Positions 1 to 7,714 of a stretch of DNA of 64,000 nt are shown one piece after another. Both the position numbers and the translations under genes were made by a program. A model generated the notes under the pieces. The model was not told the origin of the DNA, ran no database searches, and was given only the letters and a program-made list of their open reading frames with translations. The stretch is from Variovorax sp. SG517 (GTDB lineage Bacteria; Pseudomonadota; Gammaproteobacteria; Burkholderiales; Burkholderiaceae_C), in contig NZ_JABMJG010000002.1 of the NCBI RefSeq assembly GCF_013376045.1, forward strand, positions 62,001-126,000, read 5' to 3'. Position 1 is the first letter of the stretch. Every line of letters starts with the position of its first letter.

Positions 1-1
1 G

Positions 2-1057
2 TTCATGGGCCGCTTCGGCGAGCGCCGTGCGCAACTGGAGCCGATGCTCGCGCAGTTCGGGCCGCAGCAGGTGCGCGAATGGGCGAGCGGGCTCGGCATC
101 GAGACCTTCGTCGGCACCTCGGGGCGCGTGTTTCCGACCGACATGAAGGCCGCGCCGCTGCTGCGCGCCTGGCTGCATCGGCTGCGCGCGGCGGGCGTGC
201 AGTTCCACATGCGGCATCGCTGGACGGGCGAGGGGCCGTTCGACATGGCGTCGCTGCGCTTTTCCACACCCACCGGCGAAGTCACCGCGAAGGCCGATGC
301 CGTCGTGCTGGCGCTGGGCGGTGCAAGCTGGGCCCGCCTTGGCTCCGACGGCGCGTGGGCGCCGTGGCTGCAGGCACAAGGCGTGGACGTTGCACCGCTG
401 CTGCCGGCCAACTGCGGTTTCGACGGTGTGGGCTGGAGCGAGCATTTCTCCAGCCGATTCGCGGGGCAGCCCTTCAAGTCGGTGGCGATCTCCTTCACGG
501 ACGGCAACGGGCGGCATTTCGCGCGCAAGGGCGAATTCGTCGCGACCGCGACCGGCATCGAGGGCAGCCTGATCTACGCGGCATCGGCCCTGCTGCGCGA
601 CGAGATCGCCGAGAAAGGAAGCGCGACGCTGCTGCTCGACCTGCTGCCCGATCGCAGCGCCGAGCAGGTGCTGGCCGCGGTGAAGCATCCGCGCGGGGCG
701 CGTTCGCTCAGCAGCCATCTCAAGAGCCGGCTGGGCCTCGAAGGCATCAAGGCCGGCGTGCTGCACGAGGCCTTGAGTCGGGAGGCGATGCACGACCCGC
801 AGCAACTTGCCGCAACCATCAAGGCAGTGCCGCTGAAGCTCGTCGCTACGCGGCCGGTCGACGAGGCCATCAGCACCGCGGGCGGCGTGCGTTTCGACGC
901 GCTGGACGCGCAGCTCATGTCGACGGCTCTGCCGGGCGTGTTCGCGGCTGGGGAGATGCTGGACTGGGAGGCGCCGACGGGTGGCTACCTGCTGACGGCA
1001 TCGATGGCGAGTGGTGCCGCGGCGGCGCGCGGCGCGATCCGGCGGCTGGGTCTTTGA
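2..1057 (+). CDS. TIGR03862-like NAD(P)/FAD-dependent flavoprotein, 5' partial
   Basis: This is the C-terminal 351 residues of a HI0933/YhiN-like flavoprotein; the reading frame is already open at base 2, so the N-terminal FAD-binding Rossmann motif lies outside the window. What is visible fits the family: a conserved VVLALGGASW segment, a lysine-arginine-rich middle, and the C-terminal STAGGVRFDAL...LPGVFAAGEMLDWEAPTGGYLLTAS stretch (given in pieces), which carries the second FAD contact region GVFAAGEMLDW and the terminal GGYLLT motif. The natural substrate of the family is not known. The ATG at base 5 is an internal methionine, not a convincing start. It reads toward the SRP RNA gene on the opposite strand. 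Confidence 0.8.
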   Translation, partial: FMGRFGERRAQLEPMLAQFGPQQVREWASGLGIETFVGTSGRVFPTDMKAAPLLRAWLHRLRAAGVQFHMRHRWTGEGPFDMASLRFSTPTGEVTAKADAVVLALGGASWARLGSDGAWAPWLQAQGVDVAPLLPANCGFDGVGWSEHFSSRFAGQPFKSVAISFTDGNGRHFARKGEFVATATGIEGSLIYAASALLRDEIAEKGSATLLLDLLPDRSAEQVLAAVKHPRGARSLSSHLKSRLGLEGIKAGVLHEALSREAMHDPQQLAATIKAVPLKLVATRPVDEAISTAGGVRFDALDAQLMSTALPGVFAAGEMLDWEAPTGGYLLTASMASGAAAARGAIRRLGL

Positions 1058-1148
1058 AGGACCCGGGCCGGAGATTTTTTCGCTGGAATCTGTTTTTTGC
1101 GGGCCCCGTTTCATTTCGCGTGGAATGAAACGAAACCGCTGAAGAGGT

Positions 1149-1244
1149 TGACGAGCCTTACCCCTGGCACTGACTACGCAGTTAGGGCTGCTTGGTTCCC
1201 CACCTGACCCGGTTGGCCACTTCACCATGCAGGGAGGCCCGTCA
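1149..1244 (-). ncRNA. ffs: Signal recognition particle RNA, small bacterial type (4.5S)
   Basis: Read on the minus strand, the segment has the hallmark SRP domain IV: GGTCAGGT then GGGGAACC then AAGCAGCC (1186-1209), a GGAA-type tetraloop with the conserved asymmetric internal loop. The ends pair: TGACGGGCCT at the 5' end matches AGGCTCGTCA at the 3' end over ten pairs with one G-U. Length is about 96 nt, as expected for the small form. The RNA binds Ffh and directs ribosomes making membrane proteins to FtsY and SecYEG. The two base pairs that close the tetraloop are GG/CC rather than the common CC/GG, a compensated swap. Ends are set from the pairing and may be a few bases off. Confidence 0.88.
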
Positions 1245-1257
1245 GGGCGTATTGTAA

Positions 1258-1340
1258 CCCCCCAGGCTGCGCGCACTTCGTGTCGCTTCGCCAACCCCCT
1301 GCTGGGGGCGACACCGGAGGACCGGCAAAGCCGGATCCTC
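1258..1340 (+). repeat. Dispersed intergenic hairpin repeat, copy 1
   Basis: Core landmarks are CCCAGGCTGCGCGCACTTCG, then a CCCCC-TGCT-GGGGG hairpin, then a CCGGCAAAGCCGG hairpin. Two related copies lie at about 3660-3741 and 51616-51700. This copy sits between the 5' end of ffs and the start of dnaX, so it forms much of the dnaX leader. Confidence 0.7.
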
Positions 1341-1405
1341 GATGTCCCACGAAAGCCCCGCCCCAGTATCGGGATGGGTGCTCTGCGCCTTTTAGAATGC
1401 CCGCA

Positions 1406-3262
1406 ATGTCTTATCTCGTGCTCGCTCGCAAGTTCCGCCCGAAAACCTTCGGTGAGATGGTCGGCCAGGGGCATGTGGTGCAGGCGCTGGAGAACGCGCT
1501 CACCACGCAGCGCCTGCATCACGCCTATCTCTTCACCGGCACCCGGGGTGTCGGCAAGACCACGGTCTCGCGCATTCTTGCGAAGTCGCTCAACTGCCAG
1601 GGGCCGGACGGGCAGGGCGGCATCACCGCCACGCCCTGCGGCGTGTGCCAGGCCTGCCGCGACATCGATGCCGGCCGCTTCGTCGACTACACCGAGCTCG
1701 ACGCAGCCTCCAACCGCGGCGTGGACGAGGTCCAGTCGCTGCTCGAGCAGGCGGTCTACAAGCCGGTGCAGGGGCGCTTCAAGGTCTTCATGATCGACGA
1801 AGTGCACATGCTCACGAACACCGCGTTCAACGCGATGCTCAAGACGCTCGAGGAGCCGCCCGAGTACCTGAAGTTCGTGCTGGCCACGACCGATCCGCAG
1901 AAGGTGCCGGTGACCGTGCTGTCGCGCTGCCTGCAGTTCAACCTGCGCCCGATGGCGCCCGAGACGGTGCTTGAGCACCTCACCGCCGTGCTGCAGACCG
2001 AGAACGTGCCGGCCGAGCCTCAGGCGCTGCGCCTGCTGGCGCGCGCGGCGCGCGGCTCGATGCGCGACGCGCTTTCGCTCACCGACCAGGCGATCGCATT
2101 CGGCAACGGCGAGCTCGTCGAAGCCGGCGTGCGCCAGATGCTCGGCAGCGTCGATCGCGGCCACGTGTTCCGCCTGATCGAGGCGCTGGCGCAAGGCGAC
2201 GGCAAGACGGTGGTCGAAACCTCCGAGGCGCTGCGCGTCGACGGCATGTCCGCCGCCTCCACGCTGGAGGAAATGACGGCCGTGCTGCAGGCCATGGCGG
2301 TGCTGCAGGCCGTGCCTTCTCGGGCGGAAGCGGTGGATGCCGCCACCGACCCCGACGCGGCCGATACCGCGCGCCTCGCGGCTCTGATGCCGGCCGACGA
2401 AACGCAGCTGCTCTACAGCCTGTGCCTGCACGGGCGCGGCGAACTGGGGCTGGCTCCCGACGAATACGCCGCGCTGACCATGGTGCTGCTGCGGCTGCTG
2501 GCCTTCAAGCCTTCGAGCGCGGCCGCTTCGACGGCCTCCCCGGAAAAAAAAACTCTGAATGAAGCCGCGGCCGCCGCGCCGCAGGCCCCGGTGCGTGCGG
2601 TTCCGCCTGCTCCGGCTCCCGCGCCGGTGGCTCGCCCGCCGGTCGAAGCGCCCGTGCGGGCTGCTGCTCCGGCGGCTGTTGCGCAAGCCGCCGCGCCGGT
2701 TCCAGCCGGCCATCGCCTCGCCGTGGTCGACGAACCCCGGCAGGCCGAGCCTCGTCCCGATGCTGCCGAGGCGCCTGCCAAGGTCGTCGGCGTGCCCATC
2801 CGCGTCCAGCCCCCGCCGAGTGCCCGCGACACTCCGCGCCCGGACGAGCCGCGCAGCACCTTCACGCCCATCCCGACCAGCGAGGACGGCGACTTCTGGT
2901 ACGCCACGGTCACGCAGCTGGTCGCGGCCGAGGCCATCAGCGCACTGACGCGCGAGCTCGCGCTGCAATCGCAGCTGGTGGGCCGCGACACCGACCAGTG
3001 GCTGCTGCGCATCGAGCGCGAGACGCTGAGTCAGCCGTCCAGCCGCGAAAAGCTCACCGCCGCGCTGCACGGCCTGGGCCACGACATCAAGCTCGCCATC
3101 GAGGTCGGCGCCGTGGTCGACAGCCCCGCGCGCCGCAACAAGCAGGCGGCCGACGAGCGCCAGCGCGTGGCCGAGGAGACCATCATGAGCGACCCCGAAG
3201 TACAGGCGCTGATGCGCGACTTCGACGCGAAGATCGTCCCCGGCACGCTCAAGCCGGCCTGA
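1406..3262 (+). CDS. dnaX: DNA polymerase III subunits tau and gamma
   Basis: Clamp-loader ATPase of 618 residues. Walker A GTRGVGKT is at residues 45-52, the zinc site uses C64, C78, C81 and C84, and the Walker B/DEVH box is at about 131-134, followed by the sensor region LSRC. After the AAA+ and collar domains comes an Ala/Pro-rich linker (about 380-520) and a C-terminal tau domain that contacts polymerase and helicase. The ATG at 1406 (MSYLVLARK) is chosen because this is where family similarity begins; an ATG nine bases upstream is possible. At codons 380-382 (2544-2552) there are nine A in a row; both shifted frames stop within 12 bases, so slippage would give a gamma-like short form of about 383-385 residues. 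First gene of dnaX-ybaB-recR. Confidence 0.95.
   Translation: MSYLVLARKFRPKTFGEMVGQGHVVQALENALTTQRLHHAYLFTGTRGVGKTTVSRILAKSLNCQGPDGQGGITATPCGVCQACRDIDAGRFVDYTELDAASNRGVDEVQSLLEQAVYKPVQGRFKVFMIDEVHMLTNTAFNAMLKTLEEPPEYLKFVLATTDPQKVPVTVLSRCLQFNLRPMAPETVLEHLTAVLQTENVPAEPQALRLLARAARGSMRDALSLTDQAIAFGNGELVEAGVRQMLGSVDRGHVFRLIEALAQGDGKTVVETSEALRVDGMSAASTLEEMTAVLQAMAVLQAVPSRAEAVDAATDPDAADTARLAALMPADETQLLYSLCLHGRGELGLAPDEYAALTMVLLRLLAFKPSSAAASTASPEKKTLNEAAAAAPQAPVRAVPPAPAPAPVARPPVEAPVRAAAPAAVAQAAAPVPAGHRLAVVDEPRQAEPRPDAAEAPAKVVGVPIRVQPPPSARDTPRPDEPRSTFTPIPTSEDGDFWYATVTQLVAAEAISALTRELALQSQLVGRDTDQWLLRIERETLSQPSSREKLTAALHGLGHDIKLAIEVGAVVDSPARRNKQAADERQRVAEETIMSDPEVQALMRDFDAKIVPGTLKPA
2544..2562 (+). promoter_or_regulatory. 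Candidate programmed slippage site in dnaX
   Basis: Nine consecutive A bases (2544-2552) follow the collar-domain coding part. A -1 shift reads AAC TCT GAA then TGA at 2560-2562; a +1 shift reads CTC then TGA at 2556-2558. Stops in both alternative frames directly after an A9 run are the pattern described for transcriptional slippage in Thermus dnaX, whereas Escherichia coli dnaX uses ribosomal -1 frameshifting on an A AAA AAG site. The function here is inferred from position and pattern. Confidence 0.6.
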
Positions 3263-3318
3263 GCTCGCGTCTCCCGTATCCTTCACCCACTTTTCAACCC
3301 GACAGATCAGGACCAACG

Positions 3319-3651
3319 ATGTTCAACAAAGGACAACTGGCCGGCCTCATGAAGCAGGCTCAGGCAATGCAGGACAACCTCAAGAAGGCCCAGGAAGAGC
3401 TGGCCACCATCGAGGTCGAAGGCGAATCCGGCGCCGGCCTCGTCAAGGTCGTCATGACCTGCAAGCACGACGTCAAGCGCATCACCATCGACCCCAGCCT
3501 GCTGGCGGACGACAAGGACATGCTCGAAGACCTGGTGGCCGCCGCCTTCAACGCCGCCGTGCGCAAGGCCGAGGAAACCAGCGAGCAGAAGATGGGCAAG
3601 CTCACGGCCGGCATGCCCGGCCTGCCGCCCGGCATGAAGCTGCCGTTCTGA
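3319..3651 (+). CDS. ybaB: YbaB/EbfC family nucleoid-associated protein
   Basis: A 110-residue protein of the usual family length. The N-terminal helix [20 protein letters not shown] and the core [21 protein letters not shown] are typical, as is the Gly/Pro/Met-rich tail [12 protein letters not shown]. The family forms dimers with pincer-like helices that bind DNA and is found between dnaX and recR in many bacteria, as here. The ATG is preceded by a weak AGGA-containing leader. No odd features. Confidence 0.95.
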   Translation: MFNKGQLAGLMKQAQAMQDNLKKAQEELATIEVEGESGAGLVKVVMTCKHDVKRITIDPSLLADDKDMLEDLVAAAFNAAVRKAEETSEQKMGKLTAGMPGLPPGMKLPF

Positions 3652-3659
3652 ATGACTCT

Positions 3660-3741
3660 CCCCCAGGCTTGCCCACTTCGCGTGGCCGCCGGCCCCCTCG
3701 TCGGGGGGCACACCAGCGGCCCGGCAAAGCCGGTTCCGCGG
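3660..3741 (+). repeat. Dispersed intergenic hairpin repeat, copy 2
   Basis: Diverged copy between ybaB and recR. It keeps CCCCCAGGCTTGCCCACTTCG, a CCCCC/GGGGG hairpin and CCGGCAAAGCCGG. Compared with copies 1 and 3 the middle part has changed, but both arms of each hairpin have stayed complementary, which suggests the folded RNA or DNA is what is maintained. Confidence 0.65.
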
Positions 3742-3766
3742 TTTTCCCGCGAAGGAGCTGCTTGAC

Positions 3767-4357
3767 ATGGCAGACGCCGGTTCGTTGGACGCCCTGGTCG
3801 ATGCGCTGCGCCGCCTGCCCGGTGTCGGCGTCAAGTCGGCCTCGCGCATGGCATTCCACCTGCTGCAGCACGACCGCGAGGGCGCGCAGCTGCTTGCGCG
3901 CGCTCTGCAGCAGGCGGCCGGCCAGGTGCGGCATTGCGAGCGCTGCAACACCTTCACCGAAGCGCCGATCTGCCACGTCTGCCTCGATACGCGGCGCGAC
4001 CCGACCAAGCTCTGCGTGGTCGAGACGCCGGCCGACCAAGCCGCGCTCGAGCGCACCGGCGCATTCCGCGGCTACTACTTCGTGCTGATGGGCAAGCTCA
4101 GTCCGCTCGACGGCATCGGTCCGAAGGACATCGGCCTGCAGAAGCTCTTCGACCGCGCGCGCGACGGCACGGTGAGCGAGGTGATCCTTGCGACCAACTT
4201 CACCGCCGAGGGCGAGGCCACGGCGCACGTGATCGGCGAAGCGCTGAAGCAGCACGGCCTCACGGTGACGCGGCTCGCGCGCGGCGTGCCGGCGGGCAGC
4301 GAACTCGAGTACGTCGATCTCGGCACCATCGCGCACGCCCTCGTGGACCGCAGATAG
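3767..4357 (+). CDS. recR: Recombination mediator protein RecR
   Basis: Length of 196 residues matches the family. The order of parts is a helix-hairpin-helix ([20 protein letters not shown], about 14-33), a Cys4 zinc finger (HCERCNTF...ICHVCLD, about 58-75), and a Toprim domain with the VVETPAD and [11 protein letters not shown] motifs, ending in a Walker-B-like [15 protein letters not shown] region. RecR works with RecF/RecO in loading RecA onto SSB-coated gaps. ATG at 3767 has GAAGGAG ten bases upstream. Third gene of the dnaX cluster. Confidence 0.96.
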   Translation: MADAGSLDALVDALRRLPGVGVKSASRMAFHLLQHDREGAQLLARALQQAAGQVRHCERCNTFTEAPICHVCLDTRRDPTKLCVVETPADQAALERTGAFRGYYFVLMGKLSPLDGIGPKDIGLQKLFDRARDGTVSEVILATNFTAEGEATAHVIGEALKQHGLTVTRLARGVPAGSELEYVDLGTIAHALVDRR

Positions 4358-4365
4358 AACAGCGC

Positions 4366-4758
4366 ATGACTCTCTCGCTGCTCACGGTCGCCTACTGGTG
4401 CGTGCTCGTCGCCTGCGTGCTGCCGTATTTGGCCGCATGGATCGCCAAGGCGGGCAGCTTCGGTCCGCGCGACAACCAGCATCCGCGCGAATGGGCGGCC
4501 AGGCAAAGCGGCTGGCGCGCACGCGCCAACAGTGCGCAGGCCAACAGCTTCGAGGGGCTGCCGTTCTTCATCGGCGCGGTGATCATCGCGCACCAGCTCG
4601 GCGCGGCGCAGGCGCGCCTCGACATGCTCGCAGTGGCCTACGTGGTGCTGCGCGCGATCTATCTCGGGCTCTACATCAGGGGCGTCGGCAGTGCTCGCAG
4701 CGCGGTCTGGGCACTCGCGTTCCTGGTCAATATCGCGATACTTTTCCTGGCTCGCTGA
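4366..4758 (+). CDS. MAPEG-like inner-membrane protein
   Basis: 130 residues with four hydrophobic segments: LTVAYWCVLVACVLPYLAAW, the GLPFFIGAVIIAHQLG region, LAVAYVVLRAIYLGLYI and the C-terminal AVWALAFLVNIAILFLAR. The order NSxEGLPFF...AYVVLRxxYLGLYI is typical of bacterial MAPEG-superfamily proteins (membrane-associated proteins in eicosanoid and glutathione metabolism). Its enzymatic role, if any, is unknown. The ATG lies eight bases after recR, so it is likely co-transcribed. A strong hairpin at 4757-4776 overlaps its stop codon. Confidence 0.8.
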   Translation: MTLSLLTVAYWCVLVACVLPYLAAWIAKAGSFGPRDNQHPREWAARQSGWRARANSAQANSFEGLPFFIGAVIIAHQLGAAQARLDMLAVAYVVLRAIYLGLYIRGVGSARSAVWALAFLVNIAILFLAR

Positions 4759-4776
4759 AGCCTTGGCGAAGGCTTC
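4757..4776 (+). terminator. Stem-loop at the end of the recR operon
   Basis: Perfect 8-base inverted repeat GAAGCCTT / AAGGCTTC with a GGCG loop overlapping the MAPEG-like stop codon. There is no T run after it, so it may be a 3'-end stabiliser or a Rho-associated stop rather than a classic intrinsic terminator. Confidence 0.35.
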
Positions 4777-4895
4777 TCGGCGAGGCCTTCATGCTTACGT
4801 GAAAACCCGCACGGGAACACCCCGATGCAGTCGCGTGTTGCGGCCCCTAAGCTCGATTCAGTCTTACGAATCACAGAGCCAACGGGCAAGGTTTC

Positions 4896-5936
4896 ATGCT
4901 TCATCGCCGCACATTCGTTTCAGCTTCAGCCGCCATTGCCGCAGCAACCATTGCGTTGCCGCGCGTCTTTGCGCAGCAGGCGAAGCTGGAGAAGACCAAG
5001 GTCTCCATCGCGGTCGGCGGCAAGGCGGCGTTCTACTATCTCCCGCTCACCATCTCGGAGCAGCTCGGCTATTTCAAGGCTGAAGGGCTCGACGTGGAGA
5101 TTTCCGATTTCGCCGGCGGCGCGCGCGCGCTGCAGGCGGTGGTCGGCGGCTCGGCTGACGTGTGCTCGGGCGCCTACGAACACACCATCAACCTGCAGGC
5201 CAAGAACCAGTTCTTCCAGGCCTTCGTGCTGCAGGGCCGCGCGCCGCAGATCGCGGTGGGCGTGTCGACCAAGAACATGGCCGGCTACACCGGCATCCAG
5301 GATCTCAAGGGGAAGAAGATCGGCGTCTCGGCACCGGGCTCGTCGACCAACATGGTGGCCAACCTCGTGCTGTCGCGCGGCGGGCTCAAGGCCAGCGACG
5401 TGAGCTTCATCGGCGTGGGCGTGGCCGCGGGTGCGCTCACCGCGCTGCGCTCGGGCCAGATCGACGCCATCAGCAACACCGACCCGGTGATGACCATGCT
5501 GGAGCAGAAGGGCGACGTGAAGATCATCAGCGACACGCGCACGCTCAAGGGCACGCAGCAGGTGTTCGGCGGCACGATGCCGGCGGCCTGCCTCTATGCG
5601 TCGTCCGACTTCGTCCAGAAGAATCCGAACACCTGCCAGGCGCTGGCGAATGCCATCGTGCACGGCCTCAAGTGGCTGCAGACGGCGGGGCCGGGCGACA
5701 TCATCAAGACGGTGCCCGAGACCTACCTGCTCGGCGACCGCGCGCTGTACCTCGCGTCGTTCGACAAGGTGCGCGAGTCGATCGCCACCGACGGTCTCGT
5801 GCCCACCGACGGCCCCAAGACGGCGCTCACCGCCATCTCGAGCTTCGACACCTCCGTGAAGGCCGACAAGATCGACCTCGCGAAAACCTACACCAACGAT
5901 TTTGCAAGGCGCGCGAAAGACAGGTTCAAAGCCTGA
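4896..5936 (+). CDS. ABC transporter substrate-binding protein, NitT/TauT (NMT1) type
   Basis: 346 residues with an export signal MLHRRTFVSASAAIAAATIA ending near LPRVFAQQ; the RRTFV start is partly Tat-like but could be Sec. The mature part shows the family order: KAAFYYLPLTISEQLGYFKAEGLDVEISDF (given in pieces), GGARALQAVVGGSADV, and LKGKKIGVSAPGSSTNM. It should bind a small substrate in the periplasm for the ATPase and permease encoded next. The ligand cannot be named from sequence; sulfonates, nitrate-like anions, aromatic acids and pyrimidine precursors are all used by this superfamily. A strong terminator follows it. Confidence 0.85.
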   Translation: MLHRRTFVSASAAIAAATIALPRVFAQQAKLEKTKVSIAVGGKAAFYYLPLTISEQLGYFKAEGLDVEISDFAGGARALQAVVGGSADVCSGAYEHTINLQAKNQFFQAFVLQGRAPQIAVGVSTKNMAGYTGIQDLKGKKIGVSAPGSSTNMVANLVLSRGGLKASDVSFIGVGVAAGALTALRSGQIDAISNTDPVMTMLEQKGDVKIISDTRTLKGTQQVFGGTMPAACLYASSDFVQKNPNTCQALANAIVHGLKWLQTAGPGDIIKTVPETYLLGDRALYLASFDKVRESIATDGLVPTDGPKTALTAISSFDTSVKADKIDLAKTYTNDFARRAKDRFKA

Positions 5937-5953
5937 CTCCGAACGTCCCCGCG

Positions 5954-5976
5954 ACCCGGCCTCGGCCGGGTTTTTT
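5954..5976 (+). terminator. Rho-independent terminator inside the ABC importer operon
   Basis: Stem ACCCGGC / GCCGGGT with a CTCG tetraloop followed by six T (5971-5976). It ends only five bases before the ATG of the ATPase gene, occupying the place where a ribosome binding site would normally be. It should cut most transcripts after the binding-protein gene and leave a minor read-through for the two membrane-side subunits. Confidence 0.8.
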
Positions 5977-5981
5977 CTGCC

Positions 5982-6797
5982 ATGTCCGAACACGCACTCG
6001 AACTCCTTTCCATCAGTTGCACCTTTCTCTCGAAGGACGACCCTGGCCAGCGCTACACGGCGGTGGCCGACACCACGCTGCGGGTGAGGGCGGGCGAATT
6101 CGTCTCGGTGGTCGGACCCACGGGCTGCGGCAAGTCGACGCTGCTGAACGTGGGCGCGGGGCTGCTGCAGCCTTCCTCGGGCACGGTGAAGGTCTTCGGC
6201 CAGACGCTCTCGGGCATCAACTCGCGCGCGGGCTACATGTTCCAGACCGAGGCGCTCATGCCATGGCGCAGCGCCATCGACAACGTGATGGTCGGCCTTC
6301 AATACCGCGGTGTGCCCGAGGCGCAGGCGCGCGAGCAGGCCGAGGCGTGGCTCTCGCGCGTGGGCCTCTCTGGCTTCGGCGACCGCTATCCGCACCAGCT
6401 CTCCGGCGGCATGCGCAAGCGCGTGGCGCTGGCGCAGACGCTGGTGCTCGACCCCGACATCATCCTCATGGACGAGCCCTTCAGCGCGCTCGACATCCAG
6501 ACCCGCCAGCTGATGGAGAACGAGGTGCTCGAGCTCTGGAGCGCGAAGAAAAAGGCGGTGCTGTTCATCACGCACGACCTCGACGAGGCCATCGCGATGA
6601 GCGACCGCGTGGTGGTGCTGTCGGCCGGGCCGGCCACGCATCCGATCGGCGAGTTCGCCATCGACCTTCCGCGCCCGCGCGACGTGGCCGAGGTGCGCAC
6701 GCAGCCGCGCTTCGTCGAGCTGCACACCCAGATCTGGGAGGTGCTGCGCGACGAGGTGCTCAAGGGCTATGCGCAGCAACTGAGAAAGGCCGCGTGA
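5982..6797 (+). CDS. ABC transporter ATP-binding protein, NitT/TauT type
   Basis: 271 residues. Walker A GPTGCGKST (about 45-53), Q-loop MFQTEALMPWRS, signature LSGGMRKRVALAQ, Walker B IILMDEPFSALD and the switch histidine in FITHDLDEA are all intact. It powers the importer formed with the downstream permease. The start ATG has no Shine-Dalgarno sequence because the terminator hairpin fills that space, and no other in-frame methionine precedes Walker A, so translation initiation here is unusual. The stop overlaps the permease start (TGATG). Confidence 0.92.
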   Translation: MSEHALELLSISCTFLSKDDPGQRYTAVADTTLRVRAGEFVSVVGPTGCGKSTLLNVGAGLLQPSSGTVKVFGQTLSGINSRAGYMFQTEALMPWRSAIDNVMVGLQYRGVPEAQAREQAEAWLSRVGLSGFGDRYPHQLSGGMRKRVALAQTLVLDPDIILMDEPFSALDIQTRQLMENEVLELWSAKKKAVLFITHDLDEAIAMSDRVVVLSAGPATHPIGEFAIDLPRPRDVAEVRTQPRFVELHTQIWEVLRDEVLKGYAQQLRKAA

Positions 6798-7633
6798 TGG
6801 CACGGCTCGGCTTGAACGAACGCAACGCGCGCTTCTGGCAACTGGCGCTGCTGGCGGTGATCCTGGTGGCGTGGCATGTCGCCTCGCGCAACCAGCAGAT
6901 CGCCTTCTTCCTGGGCGAGCCTATCCAGGTGGCGGGGCGCATCTGGAGCTGGTTCCTTCCCTTCGAGGTTCCGGCCAACGCGCTCTTTCCCGAGGGACTG
7001 AAGGGCAATGCCGACATCTACCAACACCTGGGCACCACGCTGCTCGAGACGGTGCTGGCCTTCGGCATCGGCACCGTGCTCGGGCTGGCCTGCGGGCTGT
7101 GGCTGGCGCTCGCACCCACGGCGAGCCTGATCCTCGATCCGTACATCAAGGCCGCCAACTCGATGCCGCGCGTGATCCTCGCGCCCATCTTCGCGCTGTG
7201 GTTCGGCCTGGGCATCTGGAGCAAGGTGGCGCTGGCGGTGACGCTGGTTTTCTTCATCGTGTTCTTCAACGTCTACCAGGGCGTGCGCGAGGTGAGCCCG
7301 GTGGTGCTGGCCAATGCGAAGATGCTGGGCGCCAACCAGCGGCAGCTGCTGCGCACGGTGTACCTTCCGAGCGCGACCAGCTGGGTGTTCTCCAGCCTGC
7401 ACACCTCGGTGGGGCTGGCCTTCGTGGGCGCGGTGGTGGGCGAGTATTTGGGTTCGGCGCGCGGCGTGGGCTACCTGATCCTGCAGGCCGAGGGCACCTT
7501 CGACGTCAACACCGTGTTCGCCGGCATCGTGGTGCTCACGGCCTTCGCGCTGGCGCTGGATGGCATCGTCGGGGTGATCGAAAGACGCCTGATGAAATGG
7601 CAGCCCAAGAGCGGCGAGACCGAGAAGCTCTAG
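6797..7633 (+). CDS. ABC transporter permease, NitT/TauT type
   Basis: 278 residues with about six membrane segments, including FWQLALLAVILVAWHVAS near the N-terminus and LDGIVGVIERRLMKW at the end. The EAA loop typical of BPD-type permeases is visible as VVLANAKMLGANQRQLLRTV (about 171-190). It overlaps the ATPase gene by one base, which implies translational coupling. Together with the two preceding genes it forms a complete importer of unknown substrate. Confidence 0.9.
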   Translation: MARLGLNERNARFWQLALLAVILVAWHVASRNQQIAFFLGEPIQVAGRIWSWFLPFEVPANALFPEGLKGNADIYQHLGTTLLETVLAFGIGTVLGLACGLWLALAPTASLILDPYIKAANSMPRVILAPIFALWFGLGIWSKVALAVTLVFFIVFFNVYQGVREVSPVVLANAKMLGANQRQLLRTVYLPSATSWVFSSLHTSVGLAFVGAVVGEYLGSARGVGYLILQAEGTFDVNTVFAGIVVLTAFALALDGIVGVIERRLMKWQPKSGETEKL

Positions 7634-7714
7634 GAAAGAGCAAGTTCGTCCCCGTGCGATGATCGCGCGCGGCGCCGCAGGGCGCCGCAACGATCTCATG
7701 GGGGTCAACGAACA

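Larger units (their letters stand above)
1058..1405. other. Intergenic region holding the SRP RNA gene and a repeat copy
   Basis: This 348-base gap between the flavoprotein gene and dnaX contains no protein gene. It holds a short inverted repeat at 1108-1131 (GTTTCATT and AATGAAAC arms), the SRP RNA gene on the minus strand at about 1149-1244, and copy 1 of a dispersed hairpin repeat at about 1258-1340. The inverted repeat lies just beyond the 3' end of the SRP RNA and may end it, but no T run follows on the minus strand. Confidence 0.6.
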
